Part shown: piece after piece, positions 10,436 through 22,335 of the stretch
How the letters are laid out: every line of letters starts with the position of its first letter
Position numbering within the stretch: position 1 is the first letter of the stretch
NCBI RefSeq assembly: GCF_036850765.1
Contig: NC_089492.1
Location: 73,341,982 to 73,405,981 of the forward strand
DNA length: 64,000 nt
Origin: Saccopteryx bilineata
Taxonomy: Eukaryota; Chordata; Mammalia; Chiroptera; Emballonuridae
Direction: 5' to 3'
Notes under the pieces: generated by a model
The model's input: only the letters and a program-made list of their open reading frames with translations
Told to the model about the DNA's origin: nothing
The model's database searches: none
Translations under genes and position numbers: made by a program

Positions 10436-11458
10436 AGCCATGAACTATTTTTTTGTTTGTTTTGTTTTGTTTATGAAGATGACTTTTTTTTATTTTTATT
10501 AGTTTTACTAGGATGACATCAATAAATCAGGGTACATATGTTCAAAGAAAACATGTCCAGGTTATTTTGTCAATCAATTATGTTGCATACCCATCACCCA
10601 AAGTCAGATTGTCCTCCATCACCTTCTATCTAGTTTTCTTTGTGCCCCTCCCCCTCCCCCTCTCCCTCTCCCCCTCAGTAACCACCACACTCTTGTCAAT
10701 GTCTCTTAGTCTCGTTTTTATGTCCCACCTACGTATGGAATCCTGCAGTTCTTGTTTTTTCTGATTTACTTATTTTACTCCATATAATGTTATCAAGATC
10801 CCACCATTTTGTTGTAAATAATCCAATGTCATCATTTTTTATGGCTGAGTAGTATTCCATAGTGTATATGTGCCACATCTTCTTTATCCAGTCTTCTACT
10901 GAAGGGCTTTTTGGTTGTTTTCATGTCTTGGCCACTGTGAACAACGAACATGGGGCTGCATGTGTCTTTACATATCAATGTTTCTGAGTTTTGGGGGTAT
11001 ATACCCAGTAGAGGGATTGCTGGGTCATAAGGTAGTTCTATTTTCAGTTTTTTGAGGAACCACCATACTTTCTTCCATAATGGTTGTACTACTTTACATT
11101 CCTACCAACAGTGAATGAGGGTTCCTTTTTCTCCACAGCCTCTCCAACATTTGCTATTACCTGTCTTGTTGATAAGAGCTAATCTAACAGGTGTGAGGTG
11201 GTATCTCATTGCAGTTTTGATTTGCATTTCTCTAATAACTAAAGAAGATGAGCATCTTTTCATATATCTGTTGGCCATTTGTATTTCTTCCTGCGAGAAG
11301 TGTCTGTTCATGTCCTCTTCCCATTTTTTATTGGGATTGTTTGTTTGTTTGTTTGTTGTTGAGTTTTATGAGTTCTTTGTATGTTTTGGATATTAGGCCC
11401 TTATCTGAGCTGTTGTTTGAAACTATCATTTCCCATTTAGTTGCCAGCCATGAACTAT
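10434..11458 (-). mobile_element. 5'-truncated L1 inserted at the 5' junction of the larger L1
   Basis: The body is 10449-11443, flanked by perfect 15-base duplications ccagccatgaactat at 10434-10448 and 11444-11458. The minus-strand frame 11102-11311 contains [20 protein letters not shown] and [15 protein letters not shown], the L1 ORF2 C-terminal segment with its cysteine-rich motif. The 3' UTR faces the lower coordinates. At about 1 kb it is a typical 5'-truncated copy. Its perfect duplication makes it younger than the L1 it abuts. Confidence 0.95.
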
Positions 11459-13160
11459 CAAAACAACTCTTTCTGCTTTGCCTTTTCTGATTCTAACTCA
11501 TCACTAATAGCGTGTCTGTTGCTCCATCCCTTGTCTGCCCAGGGTGAAATAGCTTTCTGTGAATTAAGAGTCTATTTTATATCAATGTCAGGACTTAAAA
11601 AAATTTTTTTTCTACCAATTATAAAGTCAGTCTTATAAACTCTATAGAGATAATTTGGTATCCCTAATGTCTACATTGAAGATTTTTGTTTTCTTTAAAA
11701 GGAATCCATAGGTGACAGGGAGAAATAGTTCTCTGAGGGAAAGTAAATATTGTCATCTTTGTTCTAGGAATAAAGGTAATGACAGATTTTCTGCACATTT
11801 CCCTTTAATAGAACATTATAGCCTTATTAAATAAAATAAGGCCAACGCTCATAATAAAAGGTACACATCTCTAGATATAGCACATTACATCACAACCACT
11901 TAAAAAGTAAAGTCTTGTTTCAAATTGTTCATCCAAGAAACATGTGGACCCCAGATTCTTATTTGTAAACTATTGATACGCCAGATAAACCTCTGCCTCT
12001 CATTCCTAAAATCACCTAATTTTTAAGGAAAAATTATACATTGTTACATTATCTCAGCCATATGATGGATATTTAAAAAATGTACTAAAAGTAAATATTA
12101 CCTGAAAACTGTTACTTGCAATTCAGTTTTATTATGTGCAAAGTAACTGAAAGAAAAAAAAATTCCCCAAAACTGCCCACACAGCTTAGTGGGCTGTGAC
12201 TGTTTTGATGTTAAAAGAACACGCAAAAACTTTTTCCCGCTTATATTTTTATATCTCAAACATATAGATGAATCCCCACCCAGAGAATTTCCAGTTCAGA
12301 GGACAGAAAACCCAGATGTGCTTGCAATGTTAGCCGTACTCTGGACTACAGACACAGTATTGTTCTCACAAAATAAATAAATGAACGGGAAGACCCCTCC
12401 ATTGCAACAACCTTACAGGGTCCTGTCAGAGGGTCTACTGCAACTGGACACTAGATTAATGAGCAGTGGTACAACATGAGGCATGCAGTTTGTCTAAGTT
12501 ACAAATTTCACACTTTTTGCAGAAAATCCTCAGAAGCAGAAATCATAAAAAGAAAAGTGAAAAATAATTATTATGAGTATATGCATTTCTAGAACAATTA
12601 CAGCCTCTATTTATATGAAAATATTTGACCCAAGTTAATAATATGTTTAGTAGGGATTTTGTTTTCACTTTATAGAGAGAAATTTGAGGGAAAATTCCTA
12701 CACTTTTTATTTTGTAGGATAGCACAGTATGTTTCTTTAACACTTTTTAGGTAGCTCCTTTGCCACCTAAGCTGGGTCAATTGTGCGTTTATCCCATCTT
12801 GTACATGATTGGTTTAGCACGTGTGTACATATGCACTTGCAAACAGATACACATACACATGTGTATGAGTCAAACAGCATTTTATCACAGTTACTATGAG
12901 TATCTTTTTACCTATTTCATAAAAATTATTTTCTTCTACTGTATAAATCCTAACTGGAAGTCAGAAAGAGGTTTCAGTGACCAGAGAATCTCAAAACCAC
13001 ACCACCAGCATTAGTAACTTGGTCCCAATTATAGCACCAGATCTCCAGCTTCTGAGTCCATCAACATCCCCCCAAGAGTTTTAGGTGGCAGTAATTTAAA
13101 AACTACTTTAGTTAAAGACTGATAAATAGTACCAGTAGGTGCTGTGTAAATATTGCTTCT
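11459..13160. other. Mostly unique AT-rich sequence
   Basis: No repeat family, exon or RNA gene is recognised here. Short frames at 12189-12380 and 12760-13014 show no recognisable domain and look like chance. Confidence 0.5.
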
Positions 13161-13162
13161 GT

Positions 13163-13363
13163 GTCATGTGCCATTCTAAATGTTCTACATATATCAACTA
13201 ATTTAATATTCAAACATGAGGCAGGTATCATGACCCTCATATGCAGATGTGGCAATTGATGAGCAGGGAGAATAACTTGAGCAAAGACACACTGCTAGTA
13301 AGTAATGGATCTTGGATTTGAACCTAAGCAGGAGAATTCTAGAGTTCATGCTCTTAACATACA
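13163..13363 (-). repeat. MIR SINE fragment
   Basis: The segment gcagatgtggcaattgatga, followed by gacacactgctagtaagtaa and ending near gctcttaac, is the reverse complement of the MIR core and 5' part. MIR is an ancient tRNA-derived mammalian SINE. This copy is strongly diverged. Confidence 0.65.
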
Positions 13364-13371
13364 TAAGACTA

Positions 13372-16300
13372 CTTCTCAACAATCAGACATTTATGAAGAG
13401 TTAAATTATCATAAATTCAGATTTAGTTTTAGGTAAACACATGTTAGACAGCCTGAACCCTAAACTATGAGTCATAAAAGGACCAAAAAGAGACATGGGT
13501 ACTTCAGAAAAGAGAGCAAACAATGCAGAGTTCCATATGTTGGTTGTCAGAATTTGCTCTTCAGGGGAATGAAACCAATTCTTCTATCTCTTACCTGTTC
13601 CCCATCTCCATTTCCTCATACTGAGCCTTTTTATGACATTCCCTGAAAGCTTTGCCTCACAAATGTAACTTGAAGCTTCTAACCCCACCCGCACAAAGAG
13701 AACTTTAAAAAGTCTCCAATGAACTTAGCCAACCCTTCCTTTTCTATAATAAGGAAAACAAATCCAGGAGGGCCAATGGTTTGACCAACATGGCTCCCAA
13801 TTGGTGTCTCAGCTGAGTCTAAACCACCAGCTTGCTAACCTTCCACCCATGGAGGTTTCCACAGCCCGAGGCCAAAAATCATGGGACGTATTCTGCCAAG
13901 ACGGAAATTGGAAGGAGGAGGGATTCGTGGCAGTGACCATCTGGGGCTCAGGAGCAAGAGGGAGGCCATCTACTATAGTGCTTCCCAAACTTTTAAATTT
14001 CATGGAGCAGTGAAATTTTAAATAAATATAAAAGATCCATCATTGGGTTGCCAACATGTTCATTTTGCCAGGAAAAGACATTAAAAACAAATAAAGGCAA
14101 AATAAGTATAAACTACTTTCACCACCATTTCATACAGGAACAGAAATGGCCATAGTAGAGTTTAAGACACCCCTTTAAATGAAATTAAGTCAGCTCTATG
14201 AAAAAGTCACCTTCTCGTAGCTTTTCTTCACTTAGCTGAGGATGAATGCATACTTCATCAAGGGCCAGCTCCAGGCTGATAGCCAATATTTAAGAACTAC
14301 CAGAATATGGAATAAACCTATGCAGAGGGCCAGAGAATTGGGCTTCAGTCTGTCACTCAAAGACCCTGTGTGACACAGACCGGTCCCTTCCATGGCATTG
14401 AACCTCAAACTGGTTCATTTAGAAAGCAAAACCTTGTGCCCGGCTCTGCAATGCTACTACCATTCTAAGAACACTGAATTATGCGAATTGCACCAACTCT
14501 ACAGATGCTCTTGAGAACTTGGCTTCTTCATAAAGCCCTTGTCCCAGGTCTGAGTCTCGAGAGAAAATGCTGACAGGTGAGGAGTGGCCCACAGCTGCTA
14601 TACCTGGTGCTGAGCATTTCTCCTGAGTCCACTAGTAGATTCTATTCCCTTCTGGGAGAAGAAAAGTCAGAGGACCAGGGCTATTCTAAAATGATCAGTC
14701 ACCCTATTTTTTATGATAACTAGTATTCCTGATGCCCTTATAACATTGTATTTGTAGAGAAAAAATAAACAACAGAAGAAAGCAAGGAGGAAGGTAGGTG
14801 TAGAGAAAGGAGGGGAGAGAGAATGAGTGGATGACATTAACCTTATTTAAAAGTAAGCCCCCGCTAGGCACTGCTCTGAGGGGTCCCTGATCTCAGCATC
14901 AGTGCTGGTACATTCATCCCTTTGTGTGTCCATCAAAGGACAAACCTGAGCAGAAGAATGGAGTCAAGCTTTCCAATACATCAGCAGACAAGGCTCTTCC
15001 CTCCTTACTGTTCTGGGGTCTGTAGAGGGGAGATGGAAACCCTTCTGGCACAATTCTGTGAATCCTAACGAAGCCTGGAAGAATTCAGTTAGACTCTTTG
15101 GATCAAATACAGTTTAAATTTGAGAGGAGAAACCACAGGAAACCTAGAAACAACAAGGTAGAAGCAGATTTAACTAAGAATTTCCTTCCCTCAGTCTGTT
15201 GTAGTCACACCCATAATATAATTATAACCTAGCATTTGCATTTAATTACACAGTGTTGAGAAACACTGGGTTTTATAGCAAAGCTGAAACCAAGGCAGAG
15301 CTTTATTGCCAATAGGTTTTGTGCTTCTTTCATGAGGAATGAATTTCAGAGCAGGCAAATACAAATCTTGGCTACATAAAACATAACGAAGAAGTTTATT
15401 ATCATGCGAAACACGGACATATTTACACACACACACACACACACACAATGGTACAAATAACCAAATGTTACAAACTGGCTTAGGCAAAAAGTAAGCTCTC
15501 AAATGTTAGGTGTTATCATCGTCATCATATTTGCAAAATATGATTCAATATTTTTTTTGCTTCCATGCCCATGAAATAAAACCTACAGTAGGGTCAGTGT
15601 CAGGCCTCGAGCTCCTTTTTTTACAGAAAACCCACAGCATTTGGAGGAGCAGTATACACCTCCTTTGGTGTTACTCCACTTCTTTTATTTTGGTCCTAAA
15701 CTCTGGAGGTGTTAAAAAAAAGGGGGGAGGTCTTTCCTTGGGGTGGATTTTGTGGTACCAACCACAGGAATTTCGCATGACTTTGGTGCATAAGTAATTG
15801 CTATCATGAAAATTCCTGATTTTTCAAAAATAAATGATGCATAAAAGGCACATAAAAGTTCAGTTAATAAGTCCCAACGCGTTCAAGAACATATCTTAGC
15901 TCAGCCAATGGAACTAGTTTTTTATTCAGTGGAGACCTCTTAAATGCATTGCCTCACTGCACAGTAAATCTATTCTTTTAGCAGGTTTATTCCTTTATCT
16001 GGTAGTCAATTAAGTGGCCTTTCATGAAATGTAGCAATGACATACATTTGTGGAGGGAGGTATATTCTTATAACTTGTCTGATTATCTTTGGGTTTTAGC
16101 ATGTATTATTTATGAGCATTATTTCTTGAGCAGGTTTATGCCTTCATCAAGTAATCATGAACACATTTAAAGTATAAATGTGAGTCTACTGCAACTGGGA
16201 CCCACCATGCCTTTAACAAGGTTCATTCTTGCACAAATATCTCATTCAATTTTGAGGGAATTGTATCCTGAGAATAAAATATATTTTGTCATTTTCCCTC

Positions 16301-18197
16301 CTCACTCTCTAAATTGTAATACCTACACTACACGGGAAAGCAATCATCACTGTTGAATGCATCCGACTAAATATTTCTAGCTACAGAAACGCCACCAGCT
16401 TGTTTCATACATCTAAGATGAACAGGGAAAAAAGCTCTAAAACGCCACCACAGCAGTGGTACTTCCTCCACCCAGGAGGAACTTCACAGAGTACATATCA
16501 GATAATGCACTGATACATGTGTGGGAGACAGAATGTAATCAGATTTTTAATGTTCTGCATTATTAAAATTTTGTTTTTCTTAAACATTCCATCTGACTGG
16601 TAAATCACTTTTCCCTGCTGCAAAAGTAAAAATAAATAAATTTAAAAAATGAAGTTACTATTGTATCATCAAAGAGCAAATCTTAATTTAAATTTTGCAT
16701 AATTTATTTTGTACACAAACATGACAATGGGAATATCAGTTGGATCAACAAGTGTAATGTTTGCCTCTAATCTGGTCATTAAGCTAACCCCTCCTCTTTA
16801 ATTAATACTTTTTAAATTCACCATTATTTTGGAAATAAGGTAGCTGTGTGGTTGGGTAATGTTATAACCCTACACTGCTGTTATCTTTTAAATGTAGACA
16901 CCAGGACCAATCTACAGATGAATCATCTGCTCTTAAATTAAGGAATATTATGAGTCAGTAATCGTATGACATTCTTTTTTATGACTATAGCTTGGGTTAT
17001 AATGTGACAAGAAAAAAAATGTAATGTTTCCAAAATGACAGTTTTTTAGATTTGTGTTGCCTGAGGTAGTTCAGCTGAGCAATAAACTATAATTTGATTG
17101 ATAGGAAATTGAAGTGGTTCATCTAGTCTGCCAGTCTAGCCTAGCACAGCTCTGAGTTTGCATGTATGATGATGTATCGTGGTTTTAGAGATAATAGTGT
17201 TTGTATTAGACAGGAGATTTTTTTCCCTCCCACGTCAGAAAGGGGAACTTGATTACATAGGAATGATCAAAACATGCCATGGATTTGCATGAAATCAACT
17301 TTGTTGGGTTATAAATTTATAAGCCAAACTACATGATACAAATAAAGCCTTAGAACTGTTATTTGTAAGGGGTGAATTGGCCATGTTCTGGCTGTGGAAT
17401 TATTCAGTCTGAGGTAGTTGGCATCTGCACCTGAGAAAAGCAGGCAGACTATACTTATGTCACCTTTATTTCAAACAAGCGCTGCCTCGATCAAGAGAAA
17501 TCTTATAGACATCAATTATATTGAGGTGACTGAAGTCTAGAGAGAAAAAAGATGCATTGGAAAAAATAATAGAAAAGTAATAAGAAAAGCTAAACACCTT
17601 AACCATATGAAAATTTAAATAACAAATTGGTAATCAAAGAATATCAAGCTATTTATAATTACCTGCTGAATGTTGATGATTTCTTAGATTTAACCTACCA
17701 CAGCAAATTGAAATTAAGATTTCTGAGTTGATTTTGCGTTTCATTTTCAATAGCACAGTCCTAGTTCATCTTCTGTTATTAACAGACAGTTGAAAGAACT
17801 TTTGAATATTAGTTATTCAATTCAAAAATAATAACAAAAAGTTTCCAACTATATATTTTTGTCTTTCAATTAGTACAGAAAATTAAATGTATAAAGATAT
17901 CTCAAAATTACTATAAGTTTACTAATAACATCCAGGAATGCTAAGAAATGAATGTCAGAATATTTCAATTAAGAGCATATTTCCAAGCAGAGAAGATAAA
18001 CATTTTAAAAGGAAAATTCTAGGATTGGAATGGTATATTTTATATACCATTTTTTTCTCAATTCAGAAATGAATAATAGTCAATGGAAAGGAAAACAATA
18101 AAAAATGGAGGATGGGTTAGTATCACTGCTGACCTATATGATTTATTTGATGTAAAATACAATGGAAGCATTTTCAGCTGTAATTAAAATAAAAATT
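13372..18197. other. Long, repeat-poor stretch
   Basis: Apart from a (CA)n run at 15425-15448 and a possible hAT-like end near 13985, no repeat or gene is recognised across about 4.8 kb. The section 15500-18190 is AT-rich with many TAAT-type words and no long frames, a texture common in non-coding regulatory DNA. No function can be assigned from sequence alone. Confidence 0.45.
15425..15448. repeat. (CA)n microsatellite
   Basis: About twelve CA units in a row, without other recognised structure. Confidence 0.95.
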
Positions 18198-18582
18198 AAA
18201 AACTTTTGTTGCCCTGGGCTGTTGGCTCAGTGGTAGAGCATTAGCCTAGCGTATGGATGTCCTGGGTTTGATTTCTGGTCAGGGCACACAGAAGAAGTGC
18301 CCATCTGTTTCTCCAACCCTTGGCCTCTTGCTTCTTTCTCTCTCTCCCCCTCCTGCAGCCATGGCTCAATTGGGGTGAGTTGGGCCCAGGTGCTGAGGAT
18401 GGCTCTATGGCTTCCACATTAGGCACTAAGAAAAGCTTTGTTGCTGAGCAATGGTGCAATGTCCTGGATGGGCAGAGCATCACCCCCTAGTAGGCTTGCC
18501 AGGTGAATCTCAATAGGGGCACATGTGGGAGTCTGTCTTTGCCTCCACTCCTCTCACTGAATAAAAAAAAATTTTTTTTGTT
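18198..18582 (+). mobile_element. Diverged tRNA-derived bat SINE
   Basis: The head gccctgggctgttggctcag, an A-box, a degraded B-box (ggtttgatttc), the body and an A-rich tail match the bat SINE family on the plus strand, with many changes and several small gaps. The flanks aaaaacttttgtt and aaaaattttttttgtt look like a decayed target duplication. It is clearly older than the copies at 5186, 35904 or 59180. Confidence 0.85.
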
Positions 18583-18744
18583 AACATTTAAGCAGTTAGT
18601 ATTAGCCAGTTTATTGTGAGATGAGTATATAACATGGATGAAAGGACAAATCAGTGCTACCTTTTTGGAAGGCAAGTTGAAAATATAAATATCATTTCTT
18701 GAATGCTCACAACATTCCAGGCACTATGCTATTCATATTTTTGT

Positions 18745-19140
18745 TCAAGTATAATTTTTATTAATTTTTATCAAGAGCCATAAAAAAGTTCATAGCTTCT
18801 AACTTATTAATTTCAATTTTAAGAATATATCTTAAGAAAATAAAAAATAATTTGATATATGTATATATTCATTGCAACACCACTTGCATAGGAGAAATTG
18901 ATGATAACCATCATGTTCAGAAATTAGTTAATTATGCTAAATCCCTTTAGTCACATACTGTGATTACACAGCCATTGAAAATTATTTTATGTAGAAAATT
19001 TGATAGCATGCAAATTGTGTATCTTATGTTAGGTAGAGAAAGCAGGAAACAAAATTGTATTTATTATCTATTTTAAAAGAAAATTGTGCACAATTAGAAT
19101 AGCAAAAGGGTCTAAGGAAATAGTTGGTTTAAACATACAA
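18745..19140 (+). repeat. Ancient L1 3' fragment
   Basis: The plus strand carries degraded L1 ORF2 3' sequence, with recognisable parts aagaatatatcttaagaaaa, cagccattgaaaattatttt and gaaagcaggaaacaaaattg. It has no intact frame and is far more diverged than the L1s at 3282-11443. Confidence 0.6.
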
Positions 19141-19299
19141 TTTTTCTTTTCTTCTTTTAACTTTTTGATATTTGATCAGCATGCCCTAATTGGATGACTC
19201 GTGATCCCATTAGTTTCACTTTTCCCCTCCCTGCATTGGGTAATCTTCATCCTACATTGGCATAGAGTGCCCCTCACAGGGGACTAGAAACAGTGTAAG

Positions 19300-19620
19300 T
19301 GCTGGGTAGAGGCAAAGCTGTCTTGGAATCCCAGCTCCAATAATAACTAGTTGTGTGGCCTGGAACATGTAATCCAGTGTTTTTCAATCCTTTTACATTT
19401 GGGGACTAGTGAAAATAAGAGAATTAATTTTGAGGACCACTAAGTCAGAAATCACCATGAGCCTAAGTGAATTTGGCTAAGATCATTGGGTCTATAATCT
19501 TCATACAACATCAGGGTAATTAACTCTTTTGTGGACAGGCACAAAATTTCTGGCAGACTGGTCCATGGACGTACAGTTGAAAAACACTGATCTAACCTCT
19601 CTGGACCACAATTAATTAAT
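19300..19620 (+). repeat. MIR SINE split by a hAT element
   Basis: The left part (about 19300-19374) includes tcttggaatcccagctccaa and ctagttgtgtggcctgg. The right part (about 19590-19620) continues with ctaacctctctggacc. Together they read as plus-strand MIR core interrupted by the 215-bp element at 19375-19589. Confidence 0.75.
19367..19597. mobile_element. Short hAT-type transposon inserted in a MIR
   Basis: The element 19375-19589 has inverted ends cagtgtttttcaa and ttgaaaaacactg, which are perfectly complementary. The flanking 8-mers atgtaatc (19367-19374) and atctaacc (19590-19597) agree at 6 of 8, as expected for an old hAT target duplication. There is no coding capacity. Confidence 0.85.
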
Positions 19621-20057
19621 GGACTTATGTAAAAGATTCAGAGAAGTCAGCCTGATCAACATTAACCCAATGAAGAAGAGGGTCCTGGAAAAGGTAATGT
19701 TTAAGTAGTCCTGGAGTATGAGCTGGCGTTCTGATAGAGAAGGGGTAGAATGATGTGGTCTGGCACTGGCTGCCAATCTCAGTATTGCAGAGTAAGAGAC
19801 TCAATAGAACCACACAATGGAAAGAATGCAATGCTCAGTATCAGGATACTAAGGAGATTTCCCCAAGTTTGTAATTCACTGCATTCAGACATTAATTTTC
19901 AATTATTTTTGTTCCCAAGTACATTCACTTCTGTTATTATGGAAAAAATTTGTCATGCTTTTCTCTCTCCTGGAATTTGTAAAATATAATTAAAGTATGG
20001 AAACTTTGAGATAGAAGGGACATCACACTACCACAAAGAGCACCATGGTCTTCATTC

Positions 20058-20077
20058 CTTTTTTTTTTTTTTTTTGG
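20058..20077. repeat. Poly-T run flanked by duplicated sequence
   Basis: About twenty T residues lie between two copies of ggtcttcattc (20047-20057 and 20077-20087). The repeats could be a target duplication around a minimal A-tail insertion, or replication slippage. No body sequence is present to decide. Confidence 0.6.
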
Positions 20078-20221
20078 TCTTCATTCTTAAGATGAAAAAA
20101 ATAAGACCTAGAGATTTAGGATTAGCCACAATGCTTGATACTTCTGTAACTGTTTGCAACATGAAGGTTTTGTTTTTTGTTGTTGTTGTTTGTTTTCTTT
20201 TGTTTTGTTTTGCTTAACAAT

Positions 20222-20940
20222 CTAATTAGTTTACTTCTTTCGAGAATTTAAAGTAATAATCTTACATCCCCCTTCCGAAAATTTAGTATTTATTGTAATT
20301 ATTTAGTTTTTGCTTTTAGAATCAGCAAATTATTCTGGAATTTATGAGCATTTGCTGATTTTCTGTTCTAGTTATTTTATTTTTTCTTGCACAGTTTTAT
20401 ACTCTGCATAAGTTGGGTTTAGGTTTTTTTGGTCACTGTATCATATTACTTATTATTTTTTTATATCTATATCTTCTTTTATTACTTTAACACTTTATCC
20501 TACCAAAGAGGTATTAATTTTGGCTCTCCTACTTAGATTTGGAAATTGAGGACCTACCAAGGATGACCAACTTGGTTTTGGTATGAAATTTTGAAAGTAA
20601 TGTTTTCATTGTATAAGAACAATATCACACAATGTAAGAATAATATCATTGAGACAACATTGAAATATTTATACATTTTGAGATGTATATGTTTTAATTT
20701 ATATGGTAACTACTGGTTTTATGATAAATTTCCATAGTCTAAGTCAAGAGCTTGAAACCACAGCCTGCTGGCCAGATCTAGCCCATTACATCTTTCATAA
20801 TACAGTTTTCGTGGGACACTTCCATGCTCAGTTTTTGTTTTAGCTATATCTGCTTTCTCACTGCCTAATTAGTTTATCTCTTCCTAGAATTTAAACTAAT
20901 AATCTAATATTATTACTTGAAAAATATTAAAGTGTTGACT
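20222..20940. repeat. Pair of dispersed direct repeats about 75 bases long
   Basis: Segments 20222-20295 and 20865-20940 both begin ctaattagttta and share gaatttaaa and taataatct in register, with clear divergence. The second copy lies inside a hAT-like element, so the first may be a broken piece of a related element. Confidence 0.5.
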
Positions 20941-21025
20941 AGTTCAGACAGAGACCAGATGGCCCACAAGCTGAAAATATTTATATTCTGGCCTTTTACA
21001 GAAAAAATGTTCCAGTCTCTGTCTA
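20745..21025. mobile_element. Old non-autonomous hAT-like element
   Basis: The sequence contains ggccagatctagcccatta near the left end. At the right are gacagagaccagatggcccacaag and ctggccttttacagaaaaaa, split here only by spacing. These are hallmark words of a common mammalian hAT-derived repeat. Terminal repeats are eroded and the exact limits are uncertain. Confidence 0.6.
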
Positions 21026-21253
21026 TGCAATCAGTACTGCTTCATATATCTGAATAGATATACAAGTTATCTTTAGACACATTAATTTCAACCTAAGTGT
21101 TTCGCCACCAAAGCACTAATCAGTAAAAGCATTACCTTCTATAGAGTTAAAACTAATGAATTATTTTTGGATTTTTCATTTAGTATTTTCAATTACCATT
21201 CACTTTATGGTAACTGAAAGTTCAGAAACCACAAATAACTGGGAACTACTTTG

Positions 21254-21318
21254 TGTGTATGTGTGTGTGCATGTATACATGCGCATGTGCATGTAGAGAG
21301 AGAGAGACAGAGACAGAA
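21254..21318. repeat. (TG)n and (AG)n simple repeats
   Basis: An interrupted TG/CATG tract is followed by AGAGAG and ACAGAG units. It explains the short serine- and cysteine-rich frames on both strands. Confidence 0.85.
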
Positions 21319-21596
21319 CTGCGTTAGTGGACACGTGAGGCAGAAGGTTCAAGACTCTTCTTGCCCATCTCCTTTCCATCCCCAGGGACAAGTTTTGACA
21401 TATGGAAGTCGAACTCAGGGCTCTAGGTACCATTGCATGATAGTCTTTTGCACATAAATTCCATTCAATTTCGTCCTAGGAGTACTTTTCACCAGACAAT
21501 CAGACATAGTTTATTAAATTGTCATCCTCTGTAGTGTTTTTTCTCATACTTCCTCCACTTGGCACTCTTTCCTACCTCTCTGTATATCTCCACTCT

Positions 21597-22335
21597 GCTC
21601 CAGTGGATAGAGCATCTGCCTGGGATTGATTTTTTTTTTTTTTCATTTTTCCGAAGCTGGAAACGGGGAGGCACTCAGGCAGACTCCCGCATGCGCCTGA
21701 CTGGGATCCACCCGGCATGCCCACCAGGGGGCAATGTTCTGCCCCTCTGGGGTGTCGCTCCGCTGCATCCAGAGCCATTCTAGTGCCTGAGGCAGAGGCC
21801 ACAGAGCCATCCCCAGCGCCCGGGCCATCTTTGCTCCAATGGAGCCTCGGCTGTGGGGGGGGGGGGGGGGGAGAGAGAGACAGAGAGGAAGGAGAGGGGG
21901 AGGGGTAGAAAAGCAGATGGGCGCTTCTCCTGTGTGCCCTAGCCGGGAATCGAACCGGGACTCCTGCATGCCAGACCGATGCTCTACCGCTGAGCCAACC
22001 AGCCAGGGCCTGGGATTGATTTCCAGTCAGGGCACACAGGAAAAATGACCATCTGCTCTTCCTCCCTCCCTCTCCCCTTTCTTTCCCTTTTCTCCCTCCT
22101 GCAGTCAGTGACTGAATTGGTTCAAGTGTAGCCATGGGTGCTGAGGATAGCTGGGTTGGTCCCGGCATCAGCCCCCAGCACTGACAATAGCTTGTTTGGT
22201 CTTGAACATTAGCCTCCGGTGCTAAAAGTAGCTCGGTACTCCAGCATCGGCCATAGATGATGGGGGAAGGGTGCATGTAAGACTCTGCCTCACTATCTTC
22301 CCTCCTCCTCTCACCTTAAAAAGAGAGAGAGAGAG
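21597..22335 (+). mobile_element. Older bat SINE interrupted by a younger SINE
   Basis: The outer SINE starts near ctctgctccagtggatagag and resumes after the insert with ttccagtcagggcacacagg, a pyrimidine-rich body, and an A-rich tail followed by GA repeats (about 22316-22335). Its head and body are much diverged from the young SINE consensus. The insert at 21631-22008 splits it just past the A-box region. Confidence 0.8.
21619..22020 (-). mobile_element. tRNA-derived bat SINE nested in the older SINE
   Basis: The body 21631-22008 is on the minus strand, flanked by cctgggattgat at 21619-21630 and 22009-22020 (12 of 12 bases). It has the standard head, A/B boxes, body and T-run (the A-tail) at the low-coordinate end. 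A run of about 18 G residues (21852-21870) is a slippage expansion within the body. The long minus frame spanning this region crosses both SINEs and is not a gene. Confidence 0.95.

Noticed and set aside
13985..14210. Possible hAT left end (agtgcttcccaaacttttaa)
   Set aside because: No matching right inverted end or 8-bp duplication was found, so the element could not be supported.
21572..22276. Minus-strand frame of 234 codons, the longest in the window
   Set aside because: It spans the nested SINE pair and reads SINE body and promoter boxes as protein. No domain is present.
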